Shown: one piece after another, positions 1-6,072 of the stretch | Layout of the letters: each line of letters opens with the position of its first letter | Numbering within the stretch: position 1 is the first letter of the stretch | DNA from: JASFTV01 sp050050615 | GTDB taxonomy: Bacteria > Desulfobacterota > DSM-4660 > Desulfatiglandales > HGW-15 | Assembly (NCBI GenBank): GCA_050050615.1 | Contig: JASFTV010000218.1 | Span: forward strand, 1 to 6,108 | Direction: 5' to 3' | Length of the DNA: 6,108 nucleotides | The notes under the pieces: generated by a model | The model's database searches: none | What the model was told of the DNA's origin: nothing | What the model saw: only the letters and a program-made list of their open reading frames with translations | Made by a program: the position numbers and the translations under genes

Positions 1-1419
1 GACCTTATCCGGGCTCCCCACAACAGCAACCGTCGCTACAGAGGAATGCTTCATGATGCAGTCTTCAATCTCCGCAGGTCCGATACGATATCCTGCACTT
101 GTGATCACATCATCCTTTCGGCCAACAAACCAGAAGTAGCCATCCTCGTCTTTTTTGGCTAAATCTCCTGTGACCCACCAGTCCCCGATAAACTGCTCGC
201 GAGTCGCTCCCGGGTTTTTCCAGTATTCCAGGCACATGACCGGATCAGGCCTTTTGATGGCAACCTCTCCCACGGTGCCGGCAGGCACCGGCGTACCTGA
301 GCCATCGACCACCTCGACCTTATGGCCGGGTATTGGCTTTCCCATGGCACCCGGCCTAGCTTCCATAACTTCAGCACAGGTTCCCACCACCAGATTGACC
401 TCGGTTTGGCCGTAAAATTCGTTGATGGTCAAACCCATGATTTCTCTGCCCCAATCGAGTAGTTCCTCACCCAAAGCTTCCCCACCGCTCCCGATGGACC
501 GCATTTGGTAATCATAACGGCTGCGAGGATGTTTGACCTGCCGCATCATTTTAAGTGCTGTTGGGGGCATGAATGCATTTCGAATGCCGTGCTTGGCCAA
601 GAGATGGAATGCCCCTTCCGGGTCAAATTTTTTGAACCTGTGGGCAACGACCGGGATGCCATGATGCCAACTGGGAAGGAGCGCGTCCATGAATCCTCCC
701 ATCCACGCCCAGTCGGCTGGTGTCCAAAAAAGATCGTCCTCTTTAGGGAAGAAATTATGGGGGAACTCAATGCCCGGCATATGTCCCAGCAACACCCGAT
801 GGGCATGCAGGGCGCCTTTAGGAGGCCCGGTTGTACCCGAGGTGTAGCTGATAAAGGCTGGATCCTCGGCTCTGGTTTGAACAGGTTGAAAATCTGTCGA
901 TCCCCATTCTATGAGCTCCCAGAAGTCGAGCACCCCATCTCGTTTTTCGCCTCTCGTCAAAACAACCACGTTGAGATGGGGAAGCCTTTCCCATATCTCC
1001 AGGACCTTTGGCAGGTTGGCCTCATCGGTGACAAGTGCTCTGGCTTCGCTGTTGGAGAGGCGATATTCCAGGGCCTCGGTACCGAAAAGGGTGAAGAGCG
1101 GGATTGCAATCGCCCCAATTTTGTAGATGGCAATGTGACTGATTCCTGTTTCTGGTGATTGGGGCAACATGATCCCCACTCGGTCTCCACGTCGTATTCC
1201 ATGAGCCTTCAAACCATTGGCCAGTCTGTTGGACAGCCTGCTTAGGTCCCAGAAGGTATATTTTTCAACATCCCCTTTTTCATTCTCATAGATTAGGGCC
1301 AGGCGATATCGCTGGTGAGCCCATTTGTCACAGATATCCACACCCATGTTGTAAAATTCCGGGATGTCCCAATGAAAGGCGTCATATAGTTCATCGTAGG
1401 TTTTTCCAAGCTTTAGCAT
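1..1419 (-). CDS. AMP-forming acyl-CoA synthetase, C-terminus beyond the window
   Basis: Activates a carboxylic acid to its acyl-CoA through an acyl-adenylate, using ATP and CoA, in the cytoplasm. I translated the frame by hand: 473 codons are open with no stop to the window edge. The adenylate-forming motifs are in order: P-loop YTSGTTGPPKG from residue 192, WAWMGG after it, EFYGQTE at 334-340, VTGD ending at D419, hinge region GRKDDVI from 433, and GYRIGPAEIE from 443. Family members are usually about 550 residues, so roughly 80-90 residues are missing, including the region of the catalytic lysine. YGQTE rather than WWQTE points to a medium-chain or aromatic acyl-CoA synthetase (ACSM-like, COG0365) rather than a classical acetyl-CoA synthetase; the exact substrate cannot be read. 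The ATG at 1419 is preceded by GGGGGTG. An in-frame ATG at 1461 has only pyrimidines before it and is less likely. Confidence 0.93.
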   Translation of the reverse strand, partial: MLKLGKTYDELYDAFHWDIPEFYNMGVDICDKWAHQRYRLALIYENEKGDVEKYTFWDLSRLSNRLANGLKAHGIRRGDRVGIMLPQSPETGISHIAIYKIGAIAIPLFTLFGTEALEYRLSNSEARALVTDEANLPKVLEIWERLPHLNVVVLTRGEKRDGVLDFWELIEWGSTDFQPVQTRAEDPAFISYTSGTTGPPKGALHAHRVLLGHMPGIEFPHNFFPKEDDLFWTPADWAWMGGFMDALLPSWHHGIPVVAHRFKKFDPEGAFHLLAKHGIRNAFMPPTALKMMRQVKHPRSRYDYQMRSIGSGGEALGEELLDWGREIMGLTINEFYGQTEVNLVVGTCAEVMEARPGAMGKPIPGHKVEVVDGSGTPVPAGTVGEVAIKRPDPVMCLEYWKNPGATREQFIGDWWVTGDLAKKDEDGYFWFVGRKDDVITSAGYRIGPAEIEDCIMKHSSVATVAVVGSPDKV

Positions 1420-1536
1420 TTTTCTTACACCCCCAATTCTGATAAGGAGCAAGAGGCTCATGCTGAGGGGAGGAGAGAGAAAGGCACAGTCTCTATGATC
1501 TCGTGCAGATATTGATGGAAGCGGATGCGTCCGGCC

Positions 1537-3162
1537 TTATGCCCAATCTTCCATCATCTCTCGAAAGGCGATCTGTCCTGAAAGGAGGACTCCAGAAAAC
1601 CCCCCACCTGGGTGGCACCACGCGCTCGCGAGATACAGTCCTTTGATTGGGGTTCTGTGTTCGAGTCGTTTTATGTAGGCGTTGTCCACAGATTGTTCAA
1701 AGCCGTAGATGGCTCCTTCAGTATTCCGGGTAAACCGCCAGTTCGTTAATGGCGTTGCAGCAACCTCAATTTCGATCATCTCAGATAGCCCGGGCAGAAT
1801 TTGCTCCGCCCTCCTAATCAGACATCTGACCCACCTCGCTTTTTCCTTATAGTATTCTTTTTTGCGCCCAGCCCGGTAGTCGGCTTCAAACCTGCGCCAG
1901 GGTTTATAACCCGACAGGCAGAGGATCCTCAGGGTAGATGTTCCAGGCTGCGAATAGCCTTCATAAATATTGTCATAAACGCTAATTCTATAAGGAACTT
2001 TTTCGACCTCACCCCTAAGACAGGCCTGATAATCTGCTTCTGGTCCTTGTCCTGACAAGGACTGAATGCCGCAGGCCTTTATTTTACCTCTGACTTCGTG
2101 GTTAAGCCCCAGCCAGACGATAAAGGTGGAAAGACTTGGTTTATATGTCTCAAGTTGTCTTAAGTAGTCTTCGGGTACCGCCTCTTGGGGCAACATTCTC
2201 TGGAATACGTCTAACACGTTCGCATTGCACAAAACGGCACGCGCTGGCAAGGTTTTTCCACCGGTAACAGCGACCCCGGTTACTGCGCCTTTCTTCACCT
2301 GTATTCTCTCCGCCCCTGCACGGGTTAGAATCTGACCTCCAGAGCGCTTTATAGTCTCAGCAAGTGCACCGCTGAGGTCACGGGACCGAGGTTTAACATA
2401 GTAGGTTCCGTTTCTGAGAGAGTCGCCCTTTGCCGCGGCATAATAGAGGCCCGATACTTTAGATGGTGGTAGACCATGAAAATCCCATAATGAAGCCAGG
2501 ATGTTTTGAAGGGCAAGGTTCTTTGTATACCCGTTCATAAATTCCGACAATGTCTGATTGAACACTCCGTACAGCTTCGGATATCTGAATGGGAAGGTCA
2601 GCTTGGAGAACTTCCCTCTCCGGTGTAATTTGTCACCCTCCTGGGCGATGCCTATGATTTCATCAATGAATCCTCGAATGCCTTCCTTCTCAGAAGGAAA
2701 GTGCTCAGACAAAATGTGTATGTATTTCTCAGGATCCCTTTGTGGCACTGAGATTTCAATATCCGGGGTATTCAGTCGATAGACTTCAGGAAGTTCGGCG
2801 AACTCCAACTCTTTCAACACACCAAGGTCCTGAAGGATTCGGGCTGTCGAATTATCTCTGGCTGTCATTCCGTGTAAGGCCACATCAAATGTGAATTTTC
2901 CATTGCCCCGCGAGAAGCTGGTTGCATAGCCTCCGACTTTGTCTCGTTGTTCTAATACCGTGACCGGAATCCCCTGTTTCGCCAGATAAGCCCCGCAGCA
3001 CAGACCTCCAAGACCCGAGCCGATGATCACGGTTGGATAATCGCCTGTTTGACCCATCTTTTCGGCGCATAATGCAATTCTTTTCCAGTCTAATCCAAAG
3101 GAGGCGGCTGCAATCGTTGAAATAGCCAAAAATGCACGTCTTGAAACCTTCCTGTTAAGCAT
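1537..3162 (-). CDS. Tat-exported FAD-dependent oxidoreductase, phytoene desaturase/RetSat-like
   Basis: A 541-residue flavoenzyme of the NAD(P)/FAD-dependent oxidoreductase group that includes CrtI-type desaturases, carotenoid isomerases and retinol saturases (COG1233). The dinucleotide-binding signature GSGLGG lies at 48-53, with the ribose-binding acidic residue E71 at the end of the second beta strand, then GGYATSF. The C-terminal FAD-contact motif HPGGGFSG lies at about 517-524. The N-terminus has a twin-arginine signal, SRRAFLA at 7-13, followed by a hydrophobic Ala-rich stretch, so export of the folded, FAD-loaded enzyme is predicted. I chose the ATG at 3162 because GGGAGAG lies six bases before it and the Tat motif then sits at the usual distance. 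A longer frame opens at TTG 3207 but has no ribosome-binding site. The substrate is unknown. No carotenoid biosynthesis genes are nearby, so a carotenoid role is not supported by context. The acyl-CoA synthetase follows after 117 bases. Confidence 0.9.
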   Translation of the reverse strand: MLNRKVSRRAFLAISTIAAASFGLDWKRIALCAEKMGQTGDYPTVIIGSGLGGLCCGAYLAKQGIPVTVLEQRDKVGGYATSFSRGNGKFTFDVALHGMTARDNSTARILQDLGVLKELEFAELPEVYRLNTPDIEISVPQRDPEKYIHILSEHFPSEKEGIRGFIDEIIGIAQEGDKLHRRGKFSKLTFPFRYPKLYGVFNQTLSEFMNGYTKNLALQNILASLWDFHGLPPSKVSGLYYAAAKGDSLRNGTYYVKPRSRDLSGALAETIKRSGGQILTRAGAERIQVKKGAVTGVAVTGGKTLPARAVLCNANVLDVFQRMLPQEAVPEDYLRQLETYKPSLSTFIVWLGLNHEVRGKIKACGIQSLSGQGPEADYQACLRGEVEKVPYRISVYDNIYEGYSQPGTSTLRILCLSGYKPWRRFEADYRAGRKKEYYKEKARWVRCLIRRAEQILPGLSEMIEIEVAATPLTNWRFTRNTEGAIYGFEQSVDNAYIKRLEHRTPIKGLYLASAWCHPGGGFSGVLLSGQIAFREMMEDWA

Positions 3163-3168
3163 TACATA

Positions 3169-3175
3169 CTCTCCC
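3169..3175 (-). promoter_or_regulatory. Ribosome-binding site that fixes the flavoenzyme start
   Basis: The minus strand reads GGGAGAG, then six bases, then ATG at 3162. This supports the 541-residue form with the twin-arginine motif at residues 7-13, against the upstream TTG at 3207, which has no purine-rich site before it. Confidence 0.7.
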
Positions 3176-3220
3176 GGGGGTTTAATAGGAATGGCTTTTC
3201 TGAACAAGATGATCGGGAGT

Positions 3221-3248
3221 CCTAGCAGAATAGGCGAGTTCCGCTAGG
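3221..3248 (-). repeat. Inverted repeat spanning the leader ORF stop
   Basis: CCTAGC (3221-3226) and GCTAGG (3243-3248) form a perfect six-base inverted repeat with a 16-base loop. The TAG of the leader ORF lies inside one arm, so a ribosome finishing the leader ORF would disturb this hairpin. There is no T-tract, so it is not a simple terminator. Confidence 0.4.
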
Positions 3249-3282
3249 ATTCAGCTGGGCACAATTTGAGAGGTATCTCCAT
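3244..3282 (-). CDS. Possible 12-codon leader peptide upstream of the flavoenzyme
   Basis: A textbook Shine-Dalgarno, AAGGAGG (3289-3295), stands six bases before an ATG at 3282. The frame encodes MEIPLKLCPAES and stops at TAG (3244-3246). This is the best ribosome-binding site in the gap, better than that of the annotated flavoenzyme start 82 bases further on. The peptide has no homology I recognise, and it has no run of a single amino acid of the kind seen in classical attenuators. It reads in the same frame as the flavoenzyme, with the TAG between them. Its start and stop are both embedded in hairpins, which suggests a regulatory leader ORF rather than a functional peptide. It could also be the relic of an older start codon, or chance. 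Confidence 0.35.
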   Translation of the reverse strand: MEIPLKLCPAES

Positions 3283-3304
3283 GGAGTACCTCCTTGTTGG
3301 AGGT
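3270..3304 (-). promoter_or_regulatory. Two mutually exclusive hairpins over the leader Shine-Dalgarno
   Basis: In the minus-strand transcript, ACCTCC (3299-3304) can pair with GGAGGT (3288-3293) across a five-base loop, closing the Shine-Dalgarno. Alternatively GAGGTA (3287-3292) can pair with TACCTC (3270-3275), around the self-complementary CTCCATGGAG that contains the start codon, with one bulged base. Both use the same GGAGGTA, so only one can form at a time. The geometry is seen directly in the sequence. A switching function is inferred. Confidence 0.4.
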
Positions 3305-3373
3305 TAAGAAGGTGGAAGGAAAAATACTGAAACCAGGGAACTATAAAAACCTCTCCAAGTCAATGGAAATAGC

Positions 3374-4756
3374 TCAATCCTGCCCGTACGCCTCTCCCAG
3401 CCGATTCAGGACCATTCCATAAGCCTTTTGACCCCGTTCGTAGCCGGACAGCCGGAAGAACTCATTGGGTGAGTGCTGGCGCTCGTCCGGAAGGCCGAAG
3501 GCGAAAACAATGGTATAGGCTTTTAGGTACTGAAGGAAGAGAGCGTTTGCCGGGATGGTTCCGCCCATGCGGATCTGGTAGGCCTCCTTTCCGTAAAGAT
3601 CTTGAAGGACCGATGCAGCGATACGCATGCCTGGGTGAGCGGCTGGGACCAGATACGGGATCCCTCCACTCTCTCCCTTCGTGGCCGTCACCTTAATCCC
3701 GGGCGGGGCTACTTTTTGGACATGGGTGAGAATCAGATCGGCGATTTTGGAAGGATCCTGGTCGGGGACCAGTCGGCACGAAATCTTCGCATGCGCTGTG
3801 CTGGGCAGAACCGTTTTTAGCCCTTCTCCTTGGAAACCGCCGTAAACGCCGTTTAGTTCCAGGGTTGGCCGTGCCCCAGCCCGCTCATAGGTGGTGAATC
3901 CCGGCTCTCCGAAAAGGCTGGTTGCACCTATCTTGCTCAGGTATTCGGCCTCGTCAAAAGGCACCCGGGCCAGCTGAGTCCGTTCTTCGTCGCTCAGTGA
4001 CCGAACGTCATCGTAGAAACCCTCGACAGTGACTCGCCCATCCTGGTCGTGCATCGAGTCCAGGATCTGAATCAGGCCATGAATCGGGTTGCCGATCGTT
4101 CCGCCGTAAGTGCCGGAGTGGAGGTCGTGCTCCGGCCCCTGGACGTCAATGAATATCGGGGCGAGTCCCCGCGTGCCCAGGACCAGGGCGGGCTGATCCT
4201 CATCCCACTGGCCGCCGTCGGCACTTAAGACCAGATCACAGGCCAAAAGTTCCCTGTTGGAACAAATGAGATCCGTTAACTGAGGACTCCCGATCTCCTC
4301 TTGACCCTCGAAGAGGAATTTGAGGTTGACCGGTAAACGCCCCTCAGTTTTTAGCAATGCCTCGGCGACGATGATTGGAATGAACATATTGCCTTTGTCA
4401 TCCGTTGCGCCCCGGGCGTAGATGCAACCGTCCTTTATGATAGGTTCAAAAGGTGGGTTGTCCCACAAATCCAAGGGGTCAACAGGCTGTGTATCGAAGT
4501 GGCCGTAAATCAATACGGTCGGTTTTCCGGGGGCATGAAGCCAGTCGCCGTATACAACGGGGTGCCCGCCTGTAGGCATGATCCGGCCTGATTCGATACC
4601 GGCCGCCTTCATCCGGGCCTCGACCCATTCGGCTGCCCGCTGCACATCGGGCATGTGATCGGGCAGGCCTGAAATGCTCGGAATGCGTAGAAAGTCCAAC
4701 AACTCATCAAGGAATTGATCCTTCTGTTGATCCAGGTATTTTTCCCATGCAAACAT
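3374..4756 (-). CDS. M20 family metallo-dipeptidase
   Basis: A complete 460-residue cytoplasmic zinc peptidase of the M20 carnosinase/CNDP-like type, expected to hydrolyse dipeptides or other short peptides. All dinuclear metal-site residues are in place: H86 and D88 in GHFDTQP, the bridging D119 in GATDDKG, the general base E153 and ligand E154 in EGQEEIGS, D180 in SADGG, and H428 in RQHSPNE. The lid or dimerisation-domain signature HDLHSG is at 210-215, with H213 the likely substrate-contacting histidine. No signal peptide or membrane segment is visible. The length is normal for the family. The start is well supported: AGGAGG (4765-4770) lies eight bases upstream. The next gene downstream begins 211 bases after the stop, with no strong terminator between. 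Dipeptide specificity cannot be deduced. A desuccinylase or carboxypeptidase is less likely, because the TDDKG and HDLHSG forms match the dipeptidase branch. Confidence 0.95.
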   Translation of the reverse strand: MFAWEKYLDQQKDQFLDELLDFLRIPSISGLPDHMPDVQRAAEWVEARMKAAGIESGRIMPTGGHPVVYGDWLHAPGKPTVLIYGHFDTQPVDPLDLWDNPPFEPIIKDGCIYARGATDDKGNMFIPIIVAEALLKTEGRLPVNLKFLFEGQEEIGSPQLTDLICSNRELLACDLVLSADGGQWDEDQPALVLGTRGLAPIFIDVQGPEHDLHSGTYGGTIGNPIHGLIQILDSMHDQDGRVTVEGFYDDVRSLSDEERTQLARVPFDEAEYLSKIGATSLFGEPGFTTYERAGARPTLELNGVYGGFQGEGLKTVLPSTAHAKISCRLVPDQDPSKIADLILTHVQKVAPPGIKVTATKGESGGIPYLVPAAHPGMRIAASVLQDLYGKEAYQIRMGGTIPANALFLQYLKAYTIVFAFGLPDERQHSPNEFFRLSGYERGQKAYGMVLNRLGEAYGQD

Positions 4757-5059
4757 GGCATCGGCCTCCTATTCGGTAACATTTTTTCCCAAAAACGGTT
4801 TACTGGTTTCTCTGGCTCAGGTCACCACGGGAACCTGAATTCGAGCAGCATCGTGCATGGTGCAAAAACAGGCGTCTACAAGTCGGAAAATCCAGATTTT
4901 GGTTTATTTTGGGCACGTTTTATTCGGTGACCTAAAGGAAAAAAGACGGATTAATCGAACGAAAAAGGGCGTCTCAAGTCAAGAAAAATTGTTCGTGGAA
5001 GTGAATTAGGATCGTGATCTTAGACCAGAGGCGATTCTCGGCATGAACCCAACAAAAGA
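4757..5059. other. Gene-free upstream region of the dipeptidase
   Basis: I see no credible gene here on either strand. Apart from the dipeptidase ribosome-binding site it holds a weak minus-strand promoter candidate: TTGACT (4977-4982) with a poor -10, TTCGAT (4954-4959), at 17-base spacing. It also holds two inverted repeats, described separately. The region is relatively A+T-rich in 4860-5000, as expected of a regulatory stretch. Confidence 0.5.
4817..4838. repeat. Inverted repeat upstream of the dipeptidase
   Basis: TCAGGT (4817-4822) and ACCTGA (4833-4838) are perfect inverted arms separated by ten bases, about 60-80 bases before the dipeptidase start. The overlapping AGGTCACC (4819-4826) also has a perfect eight-base inverted partner, GGTGACCT, at 4926-4933. 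Either could be a regulator site or a hairpin in the 5' leader. The protein that would bind is unknown. Confidence 0.3.
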
Positions 5060-5091
5060 AAAGAGGTTAAGAAAAAAACCTTAACCTCTTT
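5060..5091 (-). terminator. Rho-independent terminator after the bactofilin gene
   Basis: A perfect 12-base stem (5060-5071 with 5080-5091) and an eight-base loop lie 64 bases beyond the bactofilin stop. In the minus-strand transcript the stem is followed by TCTTTTGTT, a T-rich tail. On the plus strand no T-tract follows, so minus-strand termination is favoured. The stem is A+T-rich, so efficiency may be moderate. Confidence 0.75.
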
Positions 5092-5155
5092 CTATGACAA
5101 GTCTGGTGACAAACCCAGATGCCGTGCACTGCTACGGTCTGGTTAACAGAGAACC

Positions 5156-5548
5156 CTAAAGATGAACCGCTGATTTATCCGAACTGACAACGGTCAACCT
5201 TCTTTCGTCAGGCTCTTTTGCCTGATTCGTTGCACAATTTCCGTCTATGATCGCCCCCTCATTGATCACGACGCTGGGTGCTTGGATGTTTCCAAAAACC
5301 TTTCCGGGTGCGTAGATCTCGATCTTCTCATCGGCGGTCACATCGCCGCGAATCTCACCACTGATGAAGACACAGGAGACATGAATATCAGACTTGAGTG
5401 CTGCCCCTTCACCAACAATAAGGGTTCCCTGGCCCAATATCTCACCCTTGAAAGGACCATCTATCCTAATCGTACCATAAAATTTTAGATTCCCCTCAAT
5501 CTCCGTATCTCCACCTAGGTATGTACCTATGATGTCTTTGTTGTTCAT
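5156..5548 (-). CDS. Bactofilin family polymer-forming cytoskeletal protein
   Basis: A 130-residue bactofilin (formerly DUF583), a small protein that folds as a right-handed beta-helix and polymerises into filaments without nucleotide. Bactofilins act at the inner membrane in cell shape, polarity, stalk or motility functions. The core from about residue 12 to 105 is a series of short beta-repeats typical of the family: IEGNLKFYGTIRIDG, GTLIVGEGA, FISGEIRGDV, IEIYAPGKVFGNI and VVINEGAIIDGNC. Short polar tails flank it, and no hydrophobic membrane-targeting segment is obvious. I chose the ATG at 5548, preceded by GAGAGG with nine-base spacing. The frame can be opened further to ATG 5602 or TTG 5632, but neither has a ribosome-binding site, and the added residues do not look like bactofilin. 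No M23 peptidase partner gene is adjacent in this window. The gene appears monocistronic, with its own promoter and terminator. Confidence 0.95.
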   Translation of the reverse strand: MNNKDIIGTYLGGDTEIEGNLKFYGTIRIDGPFKGEILGQGTLIVGEGAALKSDIHVSCVFISGEIRGDVTADEKIEIYAPGKVFGNIQAPSVVINEGAIIDGNCATNQAKEPDERRLTVVSSDKSAVHL

Positions 5549-5557
5549 CTTAAATGA

Positions 5558-5563
5558 CCTCTC
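5558..5563 (-). promoter_or_regulatory. Ribosome-binding site that fixes the bactofilin start
   Basis: The minus strand reads GAGAGG, then nine bases, then ATG at 5548. The two longer in-frame alternatives lack a comparable site. Confidence 0.65.
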
Positions 5564-5588
5564 TATCTTTTGCCGTAACTCGATCAGC

Positions 5589-5624
5589 GTTTGTGCATAC
5601 ATGTGTTTTTTGATCAGCACAAAC
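5589..5624. repeat. Inverted repeat in the bactofilin leader
   Basis: GTTTGTGC (5589-5596) and GCACAAAC (5617-5624) are perfect eight-base inverted arms with a 20-base loop. Each lies next to a direct copy of GATCAGC (5582-5588 and 5612-5618). The repeat overlaps the sigma-54-like promoter match and would lie in the leader of a transcript from the upstream sigma-70-like promoter, so it could be an operator or a leader hairpin. Confidence 0.4.
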
Positions 5625-5632
5625 CATGCCAA
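5616..5632 (-). promoter_or_regulatory. Sigma-54-like (-24/-12) promoter match before bactofilin
   Basis: The minus strand reads TTGGCATG, four bases, then GTGCT. GG and GC are separated by exactly ten bases, close to the consensus TGGCACG-N4-TTGCA. It would start transcription near 5605, giving a leader of about 57 bases before the bactofilin ATG. Only one strongly conserved position (TTGC read as GTGC) deviates. Enhancer sites were not identified. Confidence 0.4.
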
Positions 5633-5669
5633 AAAAATACTTTGGCCTATGAATCGAAATTACCTATAA

Positions 5670-5698
5670 ATTATAATGGACTATGGATGAATTGTCCA
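5670..5698 (-). promoter_or_regulatory. Sigma-70-like promoter for bactofilin
   Basis: On the minus strand a -35 box TGGACA (5693-5698, five of six to consensus) is followed by a 17-base spacer and a perfect -10 box TATAAT (5670-5675). The transcript would start near 5663 and run about 115 bases before the bactofilin ATG. Confidence 0.65.
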
Positions 5699-5775
5699 GC
5701 AAAGGAAGTCAGGGTAAGGTGAGGGTTTAGGAAAAGACATATATCCCCCAGTTTAAAGATGTACACTAAATTGGA

Positions 5776-6072
5776 CACTGCGAGTTCCGAAAAATATACT
5801 TTTTCAGCAGTGGATACAACGAAATCCAGGCACCGCGTGAGCGGTATGCATGGGTTGACTACAAAAACCGCGGCAGAGAGCCCCGTCCGGAAGGGCGGGG
5901 GTGAATGGCGCGTCGTTTTTGTAAGGGTACAGTATGCTTTCACCCGCGGTTTTTAAAACGCGAAATGGGTTTAACCCATTTCGCTCTGAAGCCGCCGATG
6001 GCGGCATTCCGGAAAATGCCTCGCATTTTCCGGTTGTGAAGATGCCCCGCGCCTTGGCGCGGGGAGCTTCAC
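5776..6072. repeat. Dense array of consecutive stem-loops, possible palindromic element or structured RNA
   Basis: No credible gene lies here. Instead stem-loops follow one another. (1) Outer arms 5776-5781/5807-5812 enclose 5789-5794/5800-5805. (2) 5826-5853 is interrupted, with a GTGA tetraloop at 5837-5840. (3) A perfect 11-base stem 5863-5873/5944-5954 encloses a hairpin 5881-5888/5893-5900 with a GGAA loop and arms 5901-5905/5939-5943. (4) 5960-5971/5973-5984 is a perfect 12-base palindrome. (5) 5991-5996/6000-6005. (6) 6009-6019/6023-6033 is a perfect 11-base stem with a three-base loop. (7) 6036-6041/6067-6072 encloses 6045-6052/6057-6064 with a CTTG loop. From (3) onward the spacers are two to six bases. 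The hairpins are seen directly. Whether this is a non-autonomous mobile element, a transposon end or an expressed RNA is not decidable here. The element may continue past the window edge. Confidence 0.7.
5863..5954. repeat. Nested stem enclosing inner hairpins
   Basis: Perfect 11-base arms (AAAAACCGCGG at 5863-5873 and its complement at 5944-5954) enclose 70 bases. Inside are a G+C-rich hairpin at 5881-5900, eight pairs including one G-T with a GGAA loop, and a short stem 5901-5905/5939-5943. This makes a three-way-junction-like fold, the most RNA-like part of the array. Confidence 0.6.

Noticed and set aside
505..1158. A 217-codon plus-strand open frame
   Set aside because: It lies antisense inside the acyl-CoA synthetase, whose minus-strand frame has every family motif. 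The plus-strand translation has no recognisable domain.
3207..3209. TTG 3207 as the start of the flavoenzyme
   Set aside because: The TTG occupies 3205-3207 and has no ribosome-binding site. The ATG at 3162 has one and places the Tat signal correctly.
3328..3363. Promoter before the flavoenzyme (TTGACT with TATAGT)
   Set aside because: The two boxes are only 12 bases apart, and TATAGT has no acceptable -35 at 16-18 bases.
5549..5632. Longer bactofilin N-terminus from TTG 5632 or ATG 5602
   Set aside because: Neither start has a Shine-Dalgarno, the extension is unlike the family, and it overlaps the promoter and repeat elements.
5760..5780. Possible insertion-sequence terminus (TGTACACTAAATTGGACA)
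   Set aside because: It has the feel of an IS3/IS481-type end, but no matching inverted end or transposase is visible in the window, so I do not annotate it.
5759..5956. A 65-codon plus-strand frame over the hairpins
   Set aside because: It is made largely of palindromic sequence, has no ribosome-binding site worth the name and has no recognisable domain.
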